Notes: generated from the sequence alone by a model not told the origin. DNA of 64,000 bases from Nitrosococcus wardiae (GCF_004421105.1 NZ_CP038033.1:2623659-2687658), one strand, 5' to 3'; shown: positions 28,717 to 39,378, counted from the stretch's first letter. Numbers and translations are program-made.

Positions 28717-29394
28717 ATGAACGATGCCAGAAAAAACGCCGTTTGCCTGCGGGTCTGGGGTGACAATGCTTGTTTTACCCGCCCGGAAATGAAGGTGGAG
28801 CGAGTCTCTTATGATGTGATGACCCCTTCCGCTGCTCGAGGAATCCTTGAAGCCATTCTCTGGAAGCCCGCCATTCGGTGGCAAGTAACCCGTATTGATG
28901 TGCTCAAACCCATTCGCTGGGAATCGGTGCGACGTAATGAAGTGGAGACAGTGGTTTCCACCCGCAATGTTACGACGGCGATGAGTAGTGGCAGAGGGGA
29001 GCTTGGCCTCTATATAGAAGAGGCCCGCCAGCAACGAGCGGGGTTATTCTTGCGGGACGTGGATTATTTGATTCACGCTTGTTTTGAGCTAACCGATAAA
29101 GCTGGCCATGAGGACAATCACATAAAATTTGCCCAAATGTTCCGTCGCCGTGCAGAAAAAGGTCAATGTTTCAATCAGCCTTACTTGGGCTGCCGGGAAT
29201 TTTCTGCCGCCTTCGAGCCTGTTGAGCAGGAGGAGGAATTGCCGGTGCCTATCTCTGAAAGCCGCGATTTGGGCTGGATGCTTTACGATTTGGATCATCT
29301 AAAAGCTGAGCCTAGGCCGTATTTTTTTCGGGCAATGATGGAACAGGGAACTATCCGGGTGCCCGCCTGGGATAGCTCTGAGGTGATGGGATGA
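28717..29394 (+). CDS. cas5c: Cas5c (Cas5d) CRISPR RNA endoribonuclease/Cascade subunit
   Basis: The 225-residue RAMP protein of type I-C systems, where Cas5 takes over the Cas6 role and cuts pre-crRNA. The stretch PEMKVERVSYDVMTPSAARG with ILEAILWKPAIRW is the family N-terminal hallmark, followed by the RRNEVETVVSTRNV loop. ATG 28717 (GAGAT upstream) is preferred over TTG 28678 because it puts the conserved start region at the usual place. The stop overlaps the cas8c start (ATGA). Confidence 0.92.
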   Translation: MNDARKNAVCLRVWGDNACFTRPEMKVERVSYDVMTPSAARGILEAILWKPAIRWQVTRIDVLKPIRWESVRRNEVETVVSTRNVTTAMSSGRGELGLYIEEARQQRAGLFLRDVDYLIHACFELTDKAGHEDNHIKFAQMFRRRAEKGQCFNQPYLGCREFSAAFEPVEQEEELPVPISESRDLGWMLYDLDHLKAEPRPYFFRAMMEQGTIRVPAWDSSEVMG

Positions 29395-31139
29395 TCTTGC
29401 AGGCGCTCAGCGAATATTACCAGCGCAAAACCCGTGAGGGTAGTAATGAACTGCCTCCGATAGGGTTCGAGAAGAAGGAGATTCCCTTCCTAATTGTATT
29501 GGATGAAGAGGGATATTTCGTAGATTTAGAAGATACCCGAACGGGGAAGGGAAAAAAGAAAACTGGGCGGATATTTATTGTTCCTCAGGGGGAGAAGAGA
29601 ACTTCAGGGATTCTGCCTAATTTATTATGGGATACTCTCGATTATGTGTTAGGCACGGTTAGTGCTGTAAAAGCTGAAAGACTTGAGGCTAACAAGCGGG
29701 AAAAGGAGCAACAACGGGCAAAGGAAAAACGGGCGGCATTTATCCAACGTATTAAAGATACCTTTCCCGAGGTGGGTGCCGATAAGGGGATAAAGGCTGT
29801 ATTGGCCTTTCTGGAAAAGGGCGATTTTCAATCTTTATATAATCACTCTCTTTGGGATGAAATTAATAGGAGCACGGGTAACCTCTCCTTTCGCCTGCAA
29901 AATAGTACAGAACTTATCTGCCAACGAAATGCTGTGCGGCGGGCTATCGCCGAGTGGGTGACAGAGCGCAAGAAACAACGCCAGCGTTGTCTGGTTAGCG
30001 GTGAGGTGGACACCATCGCTCGAGTTCACCCTCCCATCAGAGGCGTTCGGGGGGCACAACCTTCGGGTGCGGATATCGTTTCTTTCAATCGGGATGCTTT
30101 CACGTCCTACGGTAAGCACCAAGGAATTAATGCACCGGTGGGCGAACGGGTTACCTTTGCCTACACTACCGCTTTGAATCATCTACTGCGCAAAGGATCG
30201 CGCCAGCGAATTCAGGTAGGGGATGCTTCCACTGTCTTTTGGGCGGCAAAGGATCATCCTTCAGAGGAGCAATTTGTAGCTTGGCTGGATCCCGACCCAG
30301 ATGATCCAGATCGGGGCACAGAGGCTATTCGTGCTCTTTATGCCGCCCCTAAAAGCGGGGCCAAGCCGATTGATGAAGATGATACCCCTTTTTATGTGCT
30401 GGGCCTAGCCCCCAACGCCGCACGTATCGCCGTCCGCTTCTGGTATCCGGGCACCGTGGGCGAAGTAGCCCGGCATATACGCCAGCATTTCGATGATACC
30501 CATATCATCCATGCACCCCAGGAGCCGGAATTTCTGCCGTTATTCCGCTTGCTGAAGGCAAGCGCTTTACAGGGCAAAGTTGAAAATGTTCCTCCTAATT
30601 TGGCTGGCGATTTCATGAAGGCGATTCTGGTGGGTATGCCTTATCCGCGAACCTTGCTAGCGGCTGCTCTTCGCCGGGTTAGGGCGGAGCACCATATTAC
30701 TTATCCTCGAGTTGCTTTGATTAAGGCAGTGTTAACCCGTAATGCCCGGTTATTTAATCATCCCCAACAGGAGGTCAATGTGGCTTTGGATTTGAAAAAT
30801 TTGAACATCGGTTATCGGCTAGGACGATTGTTCGCCGTGCTAGAACGAGTCCAGAATCTCGCTCTCCCCAACGTTGAAGCCACTATCCGGGATCGTTTTT
30901 ACAGTGCCGCTTCCTCAACGCCTAGGACGGCTTTTCCTCATCTGTTAAAGCTTAAGAACTACCACCTCGATAAGTTGGAAGAGGGACAAATCATTTGGTT
31001 GGAAAAATTGATGGGTGAAATCATGGACGGCATTGAATATTTTCCTGCCCATTTGAGTTTGGACGATCAAGGCCGCTTTACTGTGGGCTATTATCACCAA
31101 CGCCAAGCATTTTTCAATAAAAAGAATTTAGATAACTAA
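29391..31139 (+). CDS. cas8c: Cas8c (Csd1) Cascade large subunit
   Basis: The 582-residue protein matches the type I-C large subunit, which recognises the PAM and stabilises the R-loop. Recognised pieces are the N-terminal [12 protein letters not shown], the [17 protein letters not shown] region, [27 protein letters not shown] and the C-terminal helical part. ATG 29391 overlaps the cas5c stop. cas7 follows after 14 bases. Confidence 0.92.
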   Translation: MILQALSEYYQRKTREGSNELPPIGFEKKEIPFLIVLDEEGYFVDLEDTRTGKGKKKTGRIFIVPQGEKRTSGILPNLLWDTLDYVLGTVSAVKAERLEANKREKEQQRAKEKRAAFIQRIKDTFPEVGADKGIKAVLAFLEKGDFQSLYNHSLWDEINRSTGNLSFRLQNSTELICQRNAVRRAIAEWVTERKKQRQRCLVSGEVDTIARVHPPIRGVRGAQPSGADIVSFNRDAFTSYGKHQGINAPVGERVTFAYTTALNHLLRKGSRQRIQVGDASTVFWAAKDHPSEEQFVAWLDPDPDDPDRGTEAIRALYAAPKSGAKPIDEDDTPFYVLGLAPNAARIAVRFWYPGTVGEVARHIRQHFDDTHIIHAPQEPEFLPLFRLLKASALQGKVENVPPNLAGDFMKAILVGMPYPRTLLAAALRRVRAEHHITYPRVALIKAVLTRNARLFNHPQQEVNVALDLKNLNIGYRLGRLFAVLERVQNLALPNVEATIRDRFYSAASSTPRTAFPHLLKLKNYHLDKLEEGQIIWLEKLMGEIMDGIEYFPAHLSLDDQGRFTVGYYHQRQAFFNKKNLDN

Positions 31140-31153
31140 CAGGGAGAGTAATC

Positions 31154-32251
31154 ATGAGTAATCCTATCCAGAATCGCTATGAATTTGTTTTGCTATTCGA
31201 TGTACAGGACGGCAATCCCAATGGCGACCCGGATGCAGGCAATTTGCCCCGTGTGGATCCGGAAACTGGTAATGGTTTGGTGACGGATGTGTGCCTGAAG
31301 CGGAAAATTAGAAATTATGTGGCCTTTGCAAAGGGTTATGAACGCCCCTTTGATATTTATGTGAAAGAAAAGGCAGTCCTTGGTCGATCCCACTTGGAGG
31401 CTTTCAAACACTTGGATATTCAACTGGGAGAAGAGAGCAAGCTTGCTGTAAAAAAAGAATTAGAGGAAAAAATTAGAGAAGTAGAGCTTCCTGGTGGCCT
31501 TTCTTTAGTGGAAAATCAGGATGAGCTATTGGATTTGGTAGTTGCCGCTGGTATCGATAAGAAAGAAATAAAAGATTGGCTGAAAAATGCAGAATTAGAT
31601 AGCGCAGTGAAAACTTTCATAAATTCTGCGGTTAAAAATTCGAAGTCACGCAAGCCCACTGGAGAGGAAGTTCAGCAGGGACGGGAGAAAATGTGCGAGT
31701 GGTTTTTTGATATTCGCACTTTCGGAGCCGTTATGAGTCTGAAGTCAGCTCCGAACTGCGGTCAGGTCCGTGGCCCGGTGCAAATGAGCTTTGCCCGTAG
31801 TGTTAGCCCTGTAGTGCCGTTGGAGCACAGCATCACCCGCATGGCGGTAGCTACTGAAGCCGAAGCGGAGAAGCAGGGTGGGGATAACCGCACTATGGGG
31901 CGCAAGTTCACCATTCCCTATGCCCTCTATCGAGGGCATGGTTATATCTCTGCCCATCTGGCCAGGCAAACGGGGTTTTCCGAAGAGGATCTGGCGCTTC
32001 TATGGGAGGCGCTGACCAATATGTTCGAGCATGATCATTCTGCCGCTCGTGGGCAAATGTCGGTGCGGGGATTGTATGTCTTTAAACATGATAACGCCCT
32101 TGGCCATGCGCCTGCGCATATGCTATTCGATGGCATCACAGTACAGCCTAGGGAAGGCGTGAATGTGCCGAGGGAATTCTCTGATTATCAAGTGACAGTG
32201 AACGATACTGGGCTTCCCCAGGGGGTAACTCTCATGCGTCAAGTGGGCTGA
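31154..32251 (+). CDS. cas7c: Cas7c (Csd2) Cascade backbone subunit, with internal insertion
   Basis: The 365-residue RAMP forms the crRNA-binding filament of type I-C Cascade. [60 protein letters not shown] and [20 protein letters not shown] are all family hallmarks. Usual length is about 285-290. The extra 65-70 residues lie between the [10 protein letters not shown] and [12 protein letters not shown] segments (about residues 92-160) and are charged and helical. GGGAGA precedes the ATG. Confidence 0.93.
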   Translation: MSNPIQNRYEFVLLFDVQDGNPNGDPDAGNLPRVDPETGNGLVTDVCLKRKIRNYVAFAKGYERPFDIYVKEKAVLGRSHLEAFKHLDIQLGEESKLAVKKELEEKIREVELPGGLSLVENQDELLDLVVAAGIDKKEIKDWLKNAELDSAVKTFINSAVKNSKSRKPTGEEVQQGREKMCEWFFDIRTFGAVMSLKSAPNCGQVRGPVQMSFARSVSPVVPLEHSITRMAVATEAEAEKQGGDNRTMGRKFTIPYALYRGHGYISAHLARQTGFSEEDLALLWEALTNMFEHDHSAARGQMSVRGLYVFKHDNALGHAPAHMLFDGITVQPREGVNVPREFSDYQVTVNDTGLPQGVTLMRQVG

Positions 32252-32254
32252 GCT

Positions 32255-32905
32255 ATGGACCAGTCTGGCGATGATCTGGATGATGCGGTTCCCATCTCTG
32301 CCTTACAACACTACAGTTATTGTCCGCGGCAATGCGCCCTGATTCATATGGAGCAGACCTTTGACGAGAACCTCTATACGCTCCGAGGTCGGGCTGTGCA
32401 TGAACAGGTGGATATGTCGGAAAGTCGGTTGGAAGAGGGCATGCGCATTGAACGTGCTCTGCCTCTTTATTCCCGGTGCGTGGGGTTGGTGGGGAAGGCG
32501 GATGTGGTGGAATTTGCTGTCGATGGTACACCTTATCCGGTGGAATATAAGCACGGCCCGCGTCGGTCGAGTGAACATGACGATATCCAATTGGCGGCCC
32601 AGGCTCTGTGCCTGGAGGAAATGACCGGCCGGGAAGTGTCTGTCGGGGCTATCTATCACCATAGCTCCCGTCGGCGGCGTGAAGTCGCAATTACCCCCGC
32701 CCTGCGCGATAGGGTGAAATCGATGGTGCCAAAAATCCGGGATATGCTGCGGACTGGTCAATTACCTCCTCCGGTTGCCGACGAGCGCTGTCGGCATTGC
32801 TCTCTCAAGGATTCCTGTCAGCCCCACACGGTAGCGGCAAAACAACGTTTGCATCGGTTGCATAGGGCTTTGTTCACACCGGAGGATGAATGCGCCAGCT
32901 CTTAA
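32255..32905 (+). CDS. cas4: Cas4 exonuclease
   Basis: The 216-residue RecB-family nuclease has Fe-S cysteines at YCPRQCAL near the N-terminus and ERCRHCSLKDSC near the C-terminus, and nuclease motifs RGRAVHEQVDM, VEYKHGPRR and DDIQLAAQALCLEEM. Cas4 trims and orients prespacers and enforces PAM selection with Cas1-Cas2. It overlaps cas1 by 16 bases and lies 3 bases after cas7. Confidence 0.94.
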   Translation: MDQSGDDLDDAVPISALQHYSYCPRQCALIHMEQTFDENLYTLRGRAVHEQVDMSESRLEEGMRIERALPLYSRCVGLVGKADVVEFAVDGTPYPVEYKHGPRRSSEHDDIQLAAQALCLEEMTGREVSVGAIYHHSSRRRREVAITPALRDRVKSMVPKIRDMLRTGQLPPPVADERCRHCSLKDSCQPHTVAAKQRLHRLHRALFTPEDECASS

Positions 32906-33924
32906 ATACCTTGTTTGTCACTACCCCCAACGCCTATTTGCGTTTGGAAGGGGAAACACTGTGCGTGGAAGTGGAGCGGGAAAAGCGCCTGCAAGTGCCT
33001 CTCCATCATATTGGCAGTGTGGTGGCGTTCGGCGATGTCATGCTAACTCCCGCCGTCCTACGCCGCTGCGCCCAGGATGGACGAGGCGTGGTGTTGTTGG
33101 ATCGGAATGGAGAGTTCAGTGCCCGGATAGAGGGACCTGTCAGCGGCAATATCCTGCTGCGTCAGGCCCAGCATGATGCCGCCGGTAATGCACTCACTGC
33201 ATTGGGTATTGCCCGCGCCTGTGTTGTCGGCAAGTTGCGGAACGCCCGCCAAGTCCTGCTGAGGGGGGCTCGAGAAGCCAAAAATACTGAGGATACCCAG
33301 AGCCTGCAGCAGGCATCCCGGCTGTTAGCCAATCAGATCCGCAAGTTGCCGGAAGTAGTGGATCTAGATCTTGTACGCGGTTTGGAAGGGGATGGCGCCC
33401 GAATTTATTTCGCGGCTATTCCTTTACTGATTCGCGCTAATCAGCGTAAGGTGTTCAATTTTGAGCGCCGCAGTCGGCGGCCACCGTTAGACCGCTTCAA
33501 TGCTTTGATTTCCTTTCTATATACACTTTTGGTAAATGATTGCCGTTCTGCCTTGGAAGGTGTAGGTCTAGATCCTCAACTGGGTTTTCTTCATGCAGTG
33601 CGCCCTGGCCGCCCTGCTTTGGCCTTGGATTTGATGGAAGAATTTCGCCCTATTATGGTGGACCGATTGGCGCTTACCCTTATTAATCGGGGCCAGTTGA
33701 CAGAACAGAATTTCGAATCACGGGTTGGGGGAGCCGTTTATCTCAGTGAACAAGGCCGTAAGGTTGTACTTACCGCTTATCAGCAACGTAAGCAGGAAGA
33801 ATTAACCCACCCCTTGTTAGAACAAACCGTAGCAATTGGTTTACTGCCCCATGTTCAGGCGCGCTTATTGGCACGCACATTAAGGGGGGAAATGGAGGGC
33901 TACCTACCTTTTCTAACCCGTTAA
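32890..33924 (+). CDS. cas1: Cas1 integrase (type I-C)
   Basis: The 344-residue spacer integrase has metal ligands expected in [14 protein letters not shown] (preceding Glu region), [24 protein letters not shown] (His and Asp within two conserved pieces) and the [18 protein letters not shown] helix. The N-terminal beta-sheet domain ([19 protein letters not shown]) mediates dimers. It forms the integration complex with Cas2 and probably Cas4. It overlaps cas4 and precedes cas2 by 14 bases. Confidence 0.95.
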   Translation: MRQLLNTLFVTTPNAYLRLEGETLCVEVEREKRLQVPLHHIGSVVAFGDVMLTPAVLRRCAQDGRGVVLLDRNGEFSARIEGPVSGNILLRQAQHDAAGNALTALGIARACVVGKLRNARQVLLRGAREAKNTEDTQSLQQASRLLANQIRKLPEVVDLDLVRGLEGDGARIYFAAIPLLIRANQRKVFNFERRSRRPPLDRFNALISFLYTLLVNDCRSALEGVGLDPQLGFLHAVRPGRPALALDLMEEFRPIMVDRLALTLINRGQLTEQNFESRVGGAVYLSEQGRKVVLTAYQQRKQEELTHPLLEQTVAIGLLPHVQARLLARTLRGEMEGYLPFLTR

Positions 33925-33938
33925 GGAAAATACAAGCT

Positions 33939-34229
33939 GTGTTAATTCTCGTGACTTATGACGTTTCCACAGAAACCCCTGCCGGCCGTCGGCGATTACG
34001 GCAAGTGGCCAAAGCCTGCTTGAATTATGGGCAAAGGGTACAAAAATCGGTATTTGAATGTAAGGTTGATCAGGCTGGTTTAGAGGCGCTACAGCGTTAT
34101 TTGTTGAAAATTATTTGCGAAGAGGAAGATAGCCTTCGCATTTATCGTTTAACTGAACCACTGGAACGCAATGTCCAAGAGTTCGGTAAATTTCGTGCAG
34201 TAGATTTTGAGGCTCCGCTGATCGTATAA
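33939..34229 (+). CDS. cas2: Cas2
   Basis: The 96-residue ferredoxin-fold protein starts at GTG 33939. The first strand [20 protein letters not shown] holds the conserved Asp, followed by [16 protein letters not shown] and [10 protein letters not shown]. It bridges two Cas1 dimers in the integration complex. The last cas gene, it ends about 180 bases before the first repeat. Confidence 0.94.
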   Translation: MLILVTYDVSTETPAGRRRLRQVAKACLNYGQRVQKSVFECKVDQAGLEALQRYLLKIICEEEDSLRIYRLTEPLERNVQEFGKFRAVDFEAPLIV

Positions 34230-34406
34230 CGCGAACCCTAAGTGGGCAATGAAAGGCTAGGAGGTTCGCGTATTATGTATGTCATTGAAATGCAATGGAT
34301 GAATGTATCTATAGTTGCACATTTATGGGGTAAAGTGGATCAAAAAAGACCAGATCGCGCTATGCGTTTTGTGGAACCTGCAATATCATTATCTTGCGGC
34401 AATGCT
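34230..34406 (+). promoter_or_regulatory. CRISPR leader
   Basis: The 177 bases between cas2 and the first repeat are AT-rich and carry no credible gene. Position next to the adaptation genes, together with the degenerate repeat at the other end of the array, marks this as the leader from which the array is transcribed and where new spacers are added. Promoter elements were not resolved. Confidence 0.6.
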
Positions 34407-35158
34407 GCATCACCCGTCCTTCGGGACGGGTGTGGATTGAAACTTTCATGCTCATCGCGCTAACTCCTCTGTTGTTTGCATCACCCGTCCTTCGGGACGG
34501 GTGTGGATTGAAACCGCCATGTCAAGCGCGAGCAATCCCCGGTGGATTCGCATCACCCGTCCTTCGGGACGGGTGTGGATTGAAACCATTTGGAGCCGTT
34601 CTTTTGATACCAATTCTCGAGGCATCACCCGTCCTTCGGGACGGGTGTGGATTGAAACCTCCTCCAGGCGGGCCACGCGCCCCAAGGCCCCGGCATCACC
34701 CGTCCTTCGGGACGGGTGTGGATTGAAACTTGAACCTGCTCCTCATAGCCTGGCCAGCGGTTGGCATCACCCGTCCTTCGGGACGGGTGTGGATTGAAAC
34801 AAGTCTAACCGAGCGGGGATCGAGGGGGCGAAAGGCATCACCCGTCCTTCGGGACGGGTGTGGATTGAAACCAATCAGTTCATCAACCCAAGGCAAAGGA
34901 TTATCGCATCACCCGTCCTTCGGGACGGGTGTGGATTGAAACTATGATGGCATTCCCATTACCACTTCAGGTAGTGGCATCACCCGTCCTTCGGGACGGG
35001 TGTGGATTGAAACCTATTGTGTTGTTGGCTTACCCGCCAAACGCTCGCCGCATCACCCGTCCTTCGGGACGGGTGTGGATTGAAACGCTGATAACATCAG
35101 CAAGACGCTGCAAACCTAAACGCATCACCCGTCCTTCGGGACGGGTGTGGGTCGAAAA
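34407..35158 (+). CRISPR. Type I-C CRISPR array, 11 repeats and 10 spacers
   Basis: Repeats of 37 bases begin at 34407, 34478, 34550, 34622, 34693, 34764, 34835, 34906, 34977, 35050 and 35122. The repeat starts GCATCACCCGTCC and ends GTGGATTGAAAC, as in other I-C repeats; an 8-bp hairpin ACCCGTCC/GGACGGGT closes a TTCG tetraloop. Spacers are 34-36 bases and all different. The first ten repeats are identical; the last diverges in its final bases (GGTCGAAAA), marking the leader-distal end. Spacer targets are not identifiable by eye. Confidence 0.98.
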
Positions 35159-35189
35159 ATTAAAGGACACCCATTTAATTTGTTTGCGG

Positions 35190-35403
35190 ATGTTTACAGT
35201 TACGAATCCCTATAAAGCTTAAGGCTGAAAGAGGCATTTCTTTTGAGGAGATCGTCTTCTATATAGAGCGGGGTGATGAAGTGGATATCTTAGAGCACCC
35301 CAACCAGGAGAAATATCCAGGTCAAAAGATTTCTGTGGTGGTGGTTGAGGAATACGCATACCTTGTTCCTTATGTAGAAACGGAGGAGACGGTGAATGCT
35401 TGA
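35190..35403 (+). pseudogene. Relic of a BrnT-like/DUF4258-like toxin
   Basis: A frame ending at 35403 reads LKAERGISFEEIVFYIERGD, DILEHPNQEKYPGQKI and EEYAYLVPYVETEETV, closely resembling the core of a small toxin family of about 90 residues in bacterial toxin-antitoxin pairs. The probable start (ATG 35190, MFTVTNPYKA) is in another frame, and the conserved FLKT-type C-terminus is missing. No antitoxin is seen. Resemblance is from memory of the family; the frameshift and truncation are read from sequence. Confidence 0.5.
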
Positions 35404-35835
35404 ACCTGCCTCTGCCGGCCTGTTGAAGGGAATGAACCCGCGGGTGACGTTTCTTGGATAACCCTGTTGTTTGCTGGGGGCACCGGGGTCGGGATCCTTT
35501 TCTGGGCGGTCGCTCAAGTCCTCCTTCAACCGGGATACTGCCGGATTGTACCCGGCGCTCTTTTCCCCTGCGTAAGAGGGGGGCGGCAGCCAAAGTAAGT
35601 CAAAACGGCCTGCGCGAATCCAGTCGGCTTGTGCCCGGACGATCTCGTACCACCGCTTTTCGCCGAATTCCGGGAACCTTTCAGGATCCCCGTGACGGTG
35701 GGATTCCCAGTAGAATCCCTGAAGCATAACCCGACCATCTTCAAAACCTGCCTGCGCATAGGCCTCGGCAGAGCTTACCAGTGCTGCGGCTAAGAATAGC
35801 CACACTTTAAACCCCCCGAATCGTATCTTTTCCAT
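35290..35835 (-). pseudogene. 5' fragment of a secreted alpha-amylase (GH13)
   Basis: From ATG 35835 there is a signal peptide (about residues 1-27, VWLFLAAALVSSAEAYA) followed by VMLQGFYWESHRHGDPERFP, KRWYEIVRAQADWIRAGRFD and LWLPPPSYAGEKSAGYNP, the start of a GH13 alpha-amylase. Recognisable similarity stops near 35542; the frame stays open to 35290 with unrelated sequence. The catalytic Asp/Glu/Asp residues are absent, so this is a deletion remnant. Confidence 0.7.
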
Positions 35836-36034
35836 GGTTATTCCTCCTGTTGTGGAGTCTCCTAGGCGCGAGGCGAAATATTCTAGAAATAATAGCCGGT
35901 CTTTCCTCAGGGTAAAAAAGGTCTGACAAAACCTCGACACCACAAAACAATCCTTCTAAGCTCCTATAAAAAGGCTTCTTGGAAATGCTTTTGTTGGTTT
36001 AAGCTCTCCAGGGGACTTATGCACGGGTGATATT

Positions 36035-39000
36035 TTGCGTGATACCCAACCACCGCAAGGATCTAATACCCCTCTTGTCGTCCTATTGTTGCTTATAGCG
36101 ACGGCTGGTGGATTCTATTTTTATAAACCCTTTGAGACCTCGCGTCCTGGTGGCGAACCTACCTCCAGGGTTTCGACGCTCGGCCCCGAAGAGGTGCCAG
36201 CGCGGATGTGGCAGGATCCCTTCACTGCCGTTGATAAACACCCAACCACGGATAGTGCTATCTCTAAGGCGATACTTAGTGCGCTTTCTGGGAATAATAA
36301 GAATAGCAACAAGGATAATAATAAGTTTAGGGATTTAGCAAAGCAGATCATTAAATTCGGGATTGAAGAAGAAATCATTGTTATGCCCATCATGGTTTAT
36401 GGCGGGCCTTATGCAGAGAGTGTCGAAACGCGCCGTCGGAGACGATATGCCGCATTGTCGGCGTTAGCCGTGTCTGACTATATGCCCTTGGACTCTCAAC
36501 ACCTCGGTTATTTTCAAATTCCTTGGGCTTCCAAGCTAGAATTTAGACATTCTCAAGAGAGCCCCAAAGGTAATTCTGACAAATTGTCTTGTCCAATCCA
36601 GCTAACAGAGATGACTTCGGGCGGTGAAAAGACATTGAAGGTTCCTTATGAATGGCTTGAGTGGAATGAGATTAAATATGAACCTTCTTCATCCCAACCT
36701 CCAGTGCTTGTCCTATGGTTAAACGATTATCTCTTTGCGGACTGCCCACTTGCACGATTAGCACAACTTTTCCAAGAGATAGAAGATAAAGTAGGGGAAG
36801 TTCAACCGGAAGAGGCCAATGCTCCCAGTCTGAGGTTCAAGGTAATGGGTCCTGCAGGCTCAACTACTTTACGCCGCATGGTGGAAGAAGCGTATCAGTT
36901 AAAAAAAGATAAAGAAAAAATTTCTTTCTTCCAAAAATGGGAAGTAGAAATCTATTCAGCGACCGCCACGGCAAGCGCGAAGTTGCTGCGAGCGGGTTTA
37001 GAAGAGAATTCCTTGGAGATCTCCAATAAGAATTCGAGAGAGAATTTAGCAAAAGAAGCGGAAGATAACTCAGAGCCCTGTGGAGGTGGCGGATTTAAAT
37101 CCTTAAATAAGATCAGAGAAGCTCTCAAGGGTATCGGTATCTCCTTTTATCGCACCATCCCTTCAGATAGGCAATTAGCGCGGGTGGTGTGTAAGGAATT
37201 GGCTCTTCGTGGAGTTAATATTAATGATCCGCAGCATGTGATTGCCTTGGTTTCAGAATGGGATACCCATTATGGCCGGGCTTTGCCCGAGACTTTTGCT
37301 GATCTTTTTATAACAGAGACAAAAAGAAAAAATAGCATAAATGAAGCAAGCAGTCGCTGTCAAGGAGGCATCTGCCGCTACAGTTATCTCCGGGGGCTTG
37401 ACGGTGAATTACCCCCTAATGGAAAGCAGGAATTACGTTCTCAGGAACAAGAGAATGGAAAGCAATGGGGTGAAATGGGAGATGCGAAATCCATAGAGCG
37501 ATCCGTAGGTGTTAATCAATTCGATTACCTCCGTCGTTTCTCCCGACGTTTAGAACGTGAACTTGACTATCAGATTGAAGGCCAACGAGAGCTGAAGGCG
37601 ATTGGTGTTTTAGGCAGCGATGTATATGACAAGTTCTTGGTATTACAAGCATTGCGCGATCGTTTTCCAACCGTTTTGTTTTTTTCCCATGATCTGGATG
37701 CGCGTTATGCTCATCCTGCAGAATCAAAGTGGGCAAGGAATTTGATTGTAGCTTCTGGCTTTGGCTTACAGCTTCAACCGGAGTTGCAAAAGGAAATACC
37801 TCCTTTTCGCGATAATTATCAAACTTCACTCTTTTTTGCCGTGCAACTCGCCCTTTGTCGTTCTCAAGAGAATAAGGGTAAATGCATACTTCAAAAAATT
37901 TTCCCCCTAATTGACCAAGAAGAATGTTGCGATCTTCAGCCGCTACTAAATTACCTGTTTTTAAAACCTCAACTCTTTGAAATAGGCAGGTTCGAACCGG
38001 TGGCGCTTCCTGTTAAGGCCAATAAGGAGGAGCAATGCTATTTTAATCCGAATTGCTCACCTCTTCATCCAAAGACAGAGTATTGGCCTTATTGGCAGGT
38101 TAAAAAAAATGTTGACACTATTGCTGCGGCCGTAGCTGCGATGGTAATTTTAATTTTGCTTTATCTTCTTTTAGTCAGCTTACTTTACCGGGCCTTTACG
38201 AAGTTTTGGGTAGCGATAGTTATTGGGCTTATTGTGGTAATGTTCCCTATTGTGATAATAGGGGTACTCGTCGCCTATGAAGGAATGGAGGGAGAACCTT
38301 TTGCACTTACTTCGGGAGTCAGCGTCTGGCCAACGGAAACGCTTCGTCTACTAGCTATAATTTTAATAGGAATACTTACTTACCGAGCCCACCATTTACT
38401 GCGTAAAAGCGACCGTGATCTCACCCAGCGCTATCATCTGCACGGAGAGGGCGAAATGTCAGCAACCCAGGTACAGGAATTATGGACCCACTATCTTGCG
38501 CAGCATACGGGGTGGCGTTTATTCGGGTATGCTTTCCTATCGCTTATGCTATTGTTATTGGGTGTATTTGTATGGATATTCTTTAATCTTAATGATGTTT
38601 TTAAATTTCTTTATGCTCGGTATATTTATCGAGGTGAGATTGCTTATGAGGCAGGCCGAATTATCTTAATAAGCGCCTTCATAGCTTTTACTTTTTTGTT
38701 ATTTTACATTATGGGAATCACGAGCTTATGCCGGAAATTTATTACCGAATTGAGTGAGAAACCGGTTGATTGGCCGCAGCAAACCCTTAAAGAATTTTCT
38801 GAGAGACGAGGAATAAGCACTTGGAATGATTTGAATGATTGGTTAACTATTCAATTAATTGCCGAGCGGACACGTAGTGTAGAAGGCCTGAGTTCCTATC
38901 CTTTTTTTATTCTCTTTCTCTTAGCTATTTCACACAGCACTTTCTTTGATCGCTGGCTTTGGATGCCCGGACTTATTATATTTCTTTTGGTGATAATAGC

Positions 39001-39271
39001 TGCCCCAGTGATTGGCACAGTGCTGCTTAGGAATGCAGCGAAGAAAGCCCGCCAAAATATTCTTGACAGGATGAATCAAAGACTATCCCAAGCGATGAGA
39101 GATAAAGCTCAAGCACGGGTCGAGCAAATCCAGCTGATGATAGAAGAAATGAGGTCAAACCGCGAAGGTGCTTTTCGCTCCCTGGCGCAGCAATTAAAGA
39201 TAATTTTGCTTCCCTTTGGGGGGGTCGGAGGAGCCGCATTGCTGGAATATATATTAAAGATCTATTCGTAG
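36035..39271 (+). CDS. Large membrane protein with extracytoplasmic sensor-like region, unknown function
   Basis: 1078 residues. One span near 13-30 is followed by a soluble region of about 660 residues, then seven or eight spans (about 695-718, 722-748, 770-788, 826-850, 874-895, 954-968, 979-998, 1059-1075) and a short helical, charged stretch near 1000-1050. The soluble part has conserved-looking blocks (VIALVSEWDTHYGRALPETF, RYSYLRGLDG, DLDARYAHPAESKWARNLIV, FGLQLQPELQKEIPPFRDN) that read like a ligand-binding or enzyme fold. I cannot name the family. The start is TTG 36035 with a weak ribosome site. It sits between relics near CRISPR and an IS element, so it is accessory DNA. Confidence 0.75.
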   Translation: MRDTQPPQGSNTPLVVLLLLIATAGGFYFYKPFETSRPGGEPTSRVSTLGPEEVPARMWQDPFTAVDKHPTTDSAISKAILSALSGNNKNSNKDNNKFRDLAKQIIKFGIEEEIIVMPIMVYGGPYAESVETRRRRRYAALSALAVSDYMPLDSQHLGYFQIPWASKLEFRHSQESPKGNSDKLSCPIQLTEMTSGGEKTLKVPYEWLEWNEIKYEPSSSQPPVLVLWLNDYLFADCPLARLAQLFQEIEDKVGEVQPEEANAPSLRFKVMGPAGSTTLRRMVEEAYQLKKDKEKISFFQKWEVEIYSATATASAKLLRAGLEENSLEISNKNSRENLAKEAEDNSEPCGGGGFKSLNKIREALKGIGISFYRTIPSDRQLARVVCKELALRGVNINDPQHVIALVSEWDTHYGRALPETFADLFITETKRKNSINEASSRCQGGICRYSYLRGLDGELPPNGKQELRSQEQENGKQWGEMGDAKSIERSVGVNQFDYLRRFSRRLERELDYQIEGQRELKAIGVLGSDVYDKFLVLQALRDRFPTVLFFSHDLDARYAHPAESKWARNLIVASGFGLQLQPELQKEIPPFRDNYQTSLFFAVQLALCRSQENKGKCILQKIFPLIDQEECCDLQPLLNYLFLKPQLFEIGRFEPVALPVKANKEEQCYFNPNCSPLHPKTEYWPYWQVKKNVDTIAAAVAAMVILILLYLLLVSLLYRAFTKFWVAIVIGLIVVMFPIVIIGVLVAYEGMEGEPFALTSGVSVWPTETLRLLAIILIGILTYRAHHLLRKSDRDLTQRYHLHGEGEMSATQVQELWTHYLAQHTGWRLFGYAFLSLMLLLLGVFVWIFFNLNDVFKFLYARYIYRGEIAYEAGRIILISAFIAFTFLLFYIMGITSLCRKFITELSEKPVDWPQQTLKEFSERRGISTWNDLNDWLTIQLIAERTRSVEGLSSYPFFILFLLAISHSTFFDRWLWMPGLIIFLLVIIAAPVIGTVLLRNAAKKARQNILDRMNQRLSQAMRDKAQARVEQIQLMIEEMRSNREGAFRSLAQQLKIILLPFGGVGGAALLEYILKIYS

Positions 39272-39378
39272 ATTTTCGGTATTTTTCTCACCTAAGTGCT
39301 ACAAACATGCATAGTGTAGCACAGGGAAGCAATATTGATGCCATATCTGGTGAGCTATCCTCGATCTAGTCGTTAAGA

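Noticed and set aside
34242-34463. ORF covering the CRISPR leader
   Set aside because: It runs into the first repeat and has no similarity to known proteins; the leader explains the region.
34394-35222. Open frames on both strands with a repeated RPSGRVW or HTRPEGRVM pattern
   Set aside because: They are translations of the CRISPR repeats, not genes.
35404-35541. Possible continuation of the amylase gene on the minus strand
   Set aside because: The frame stays open, but the sequence no longer resembles amylase after about 35542.
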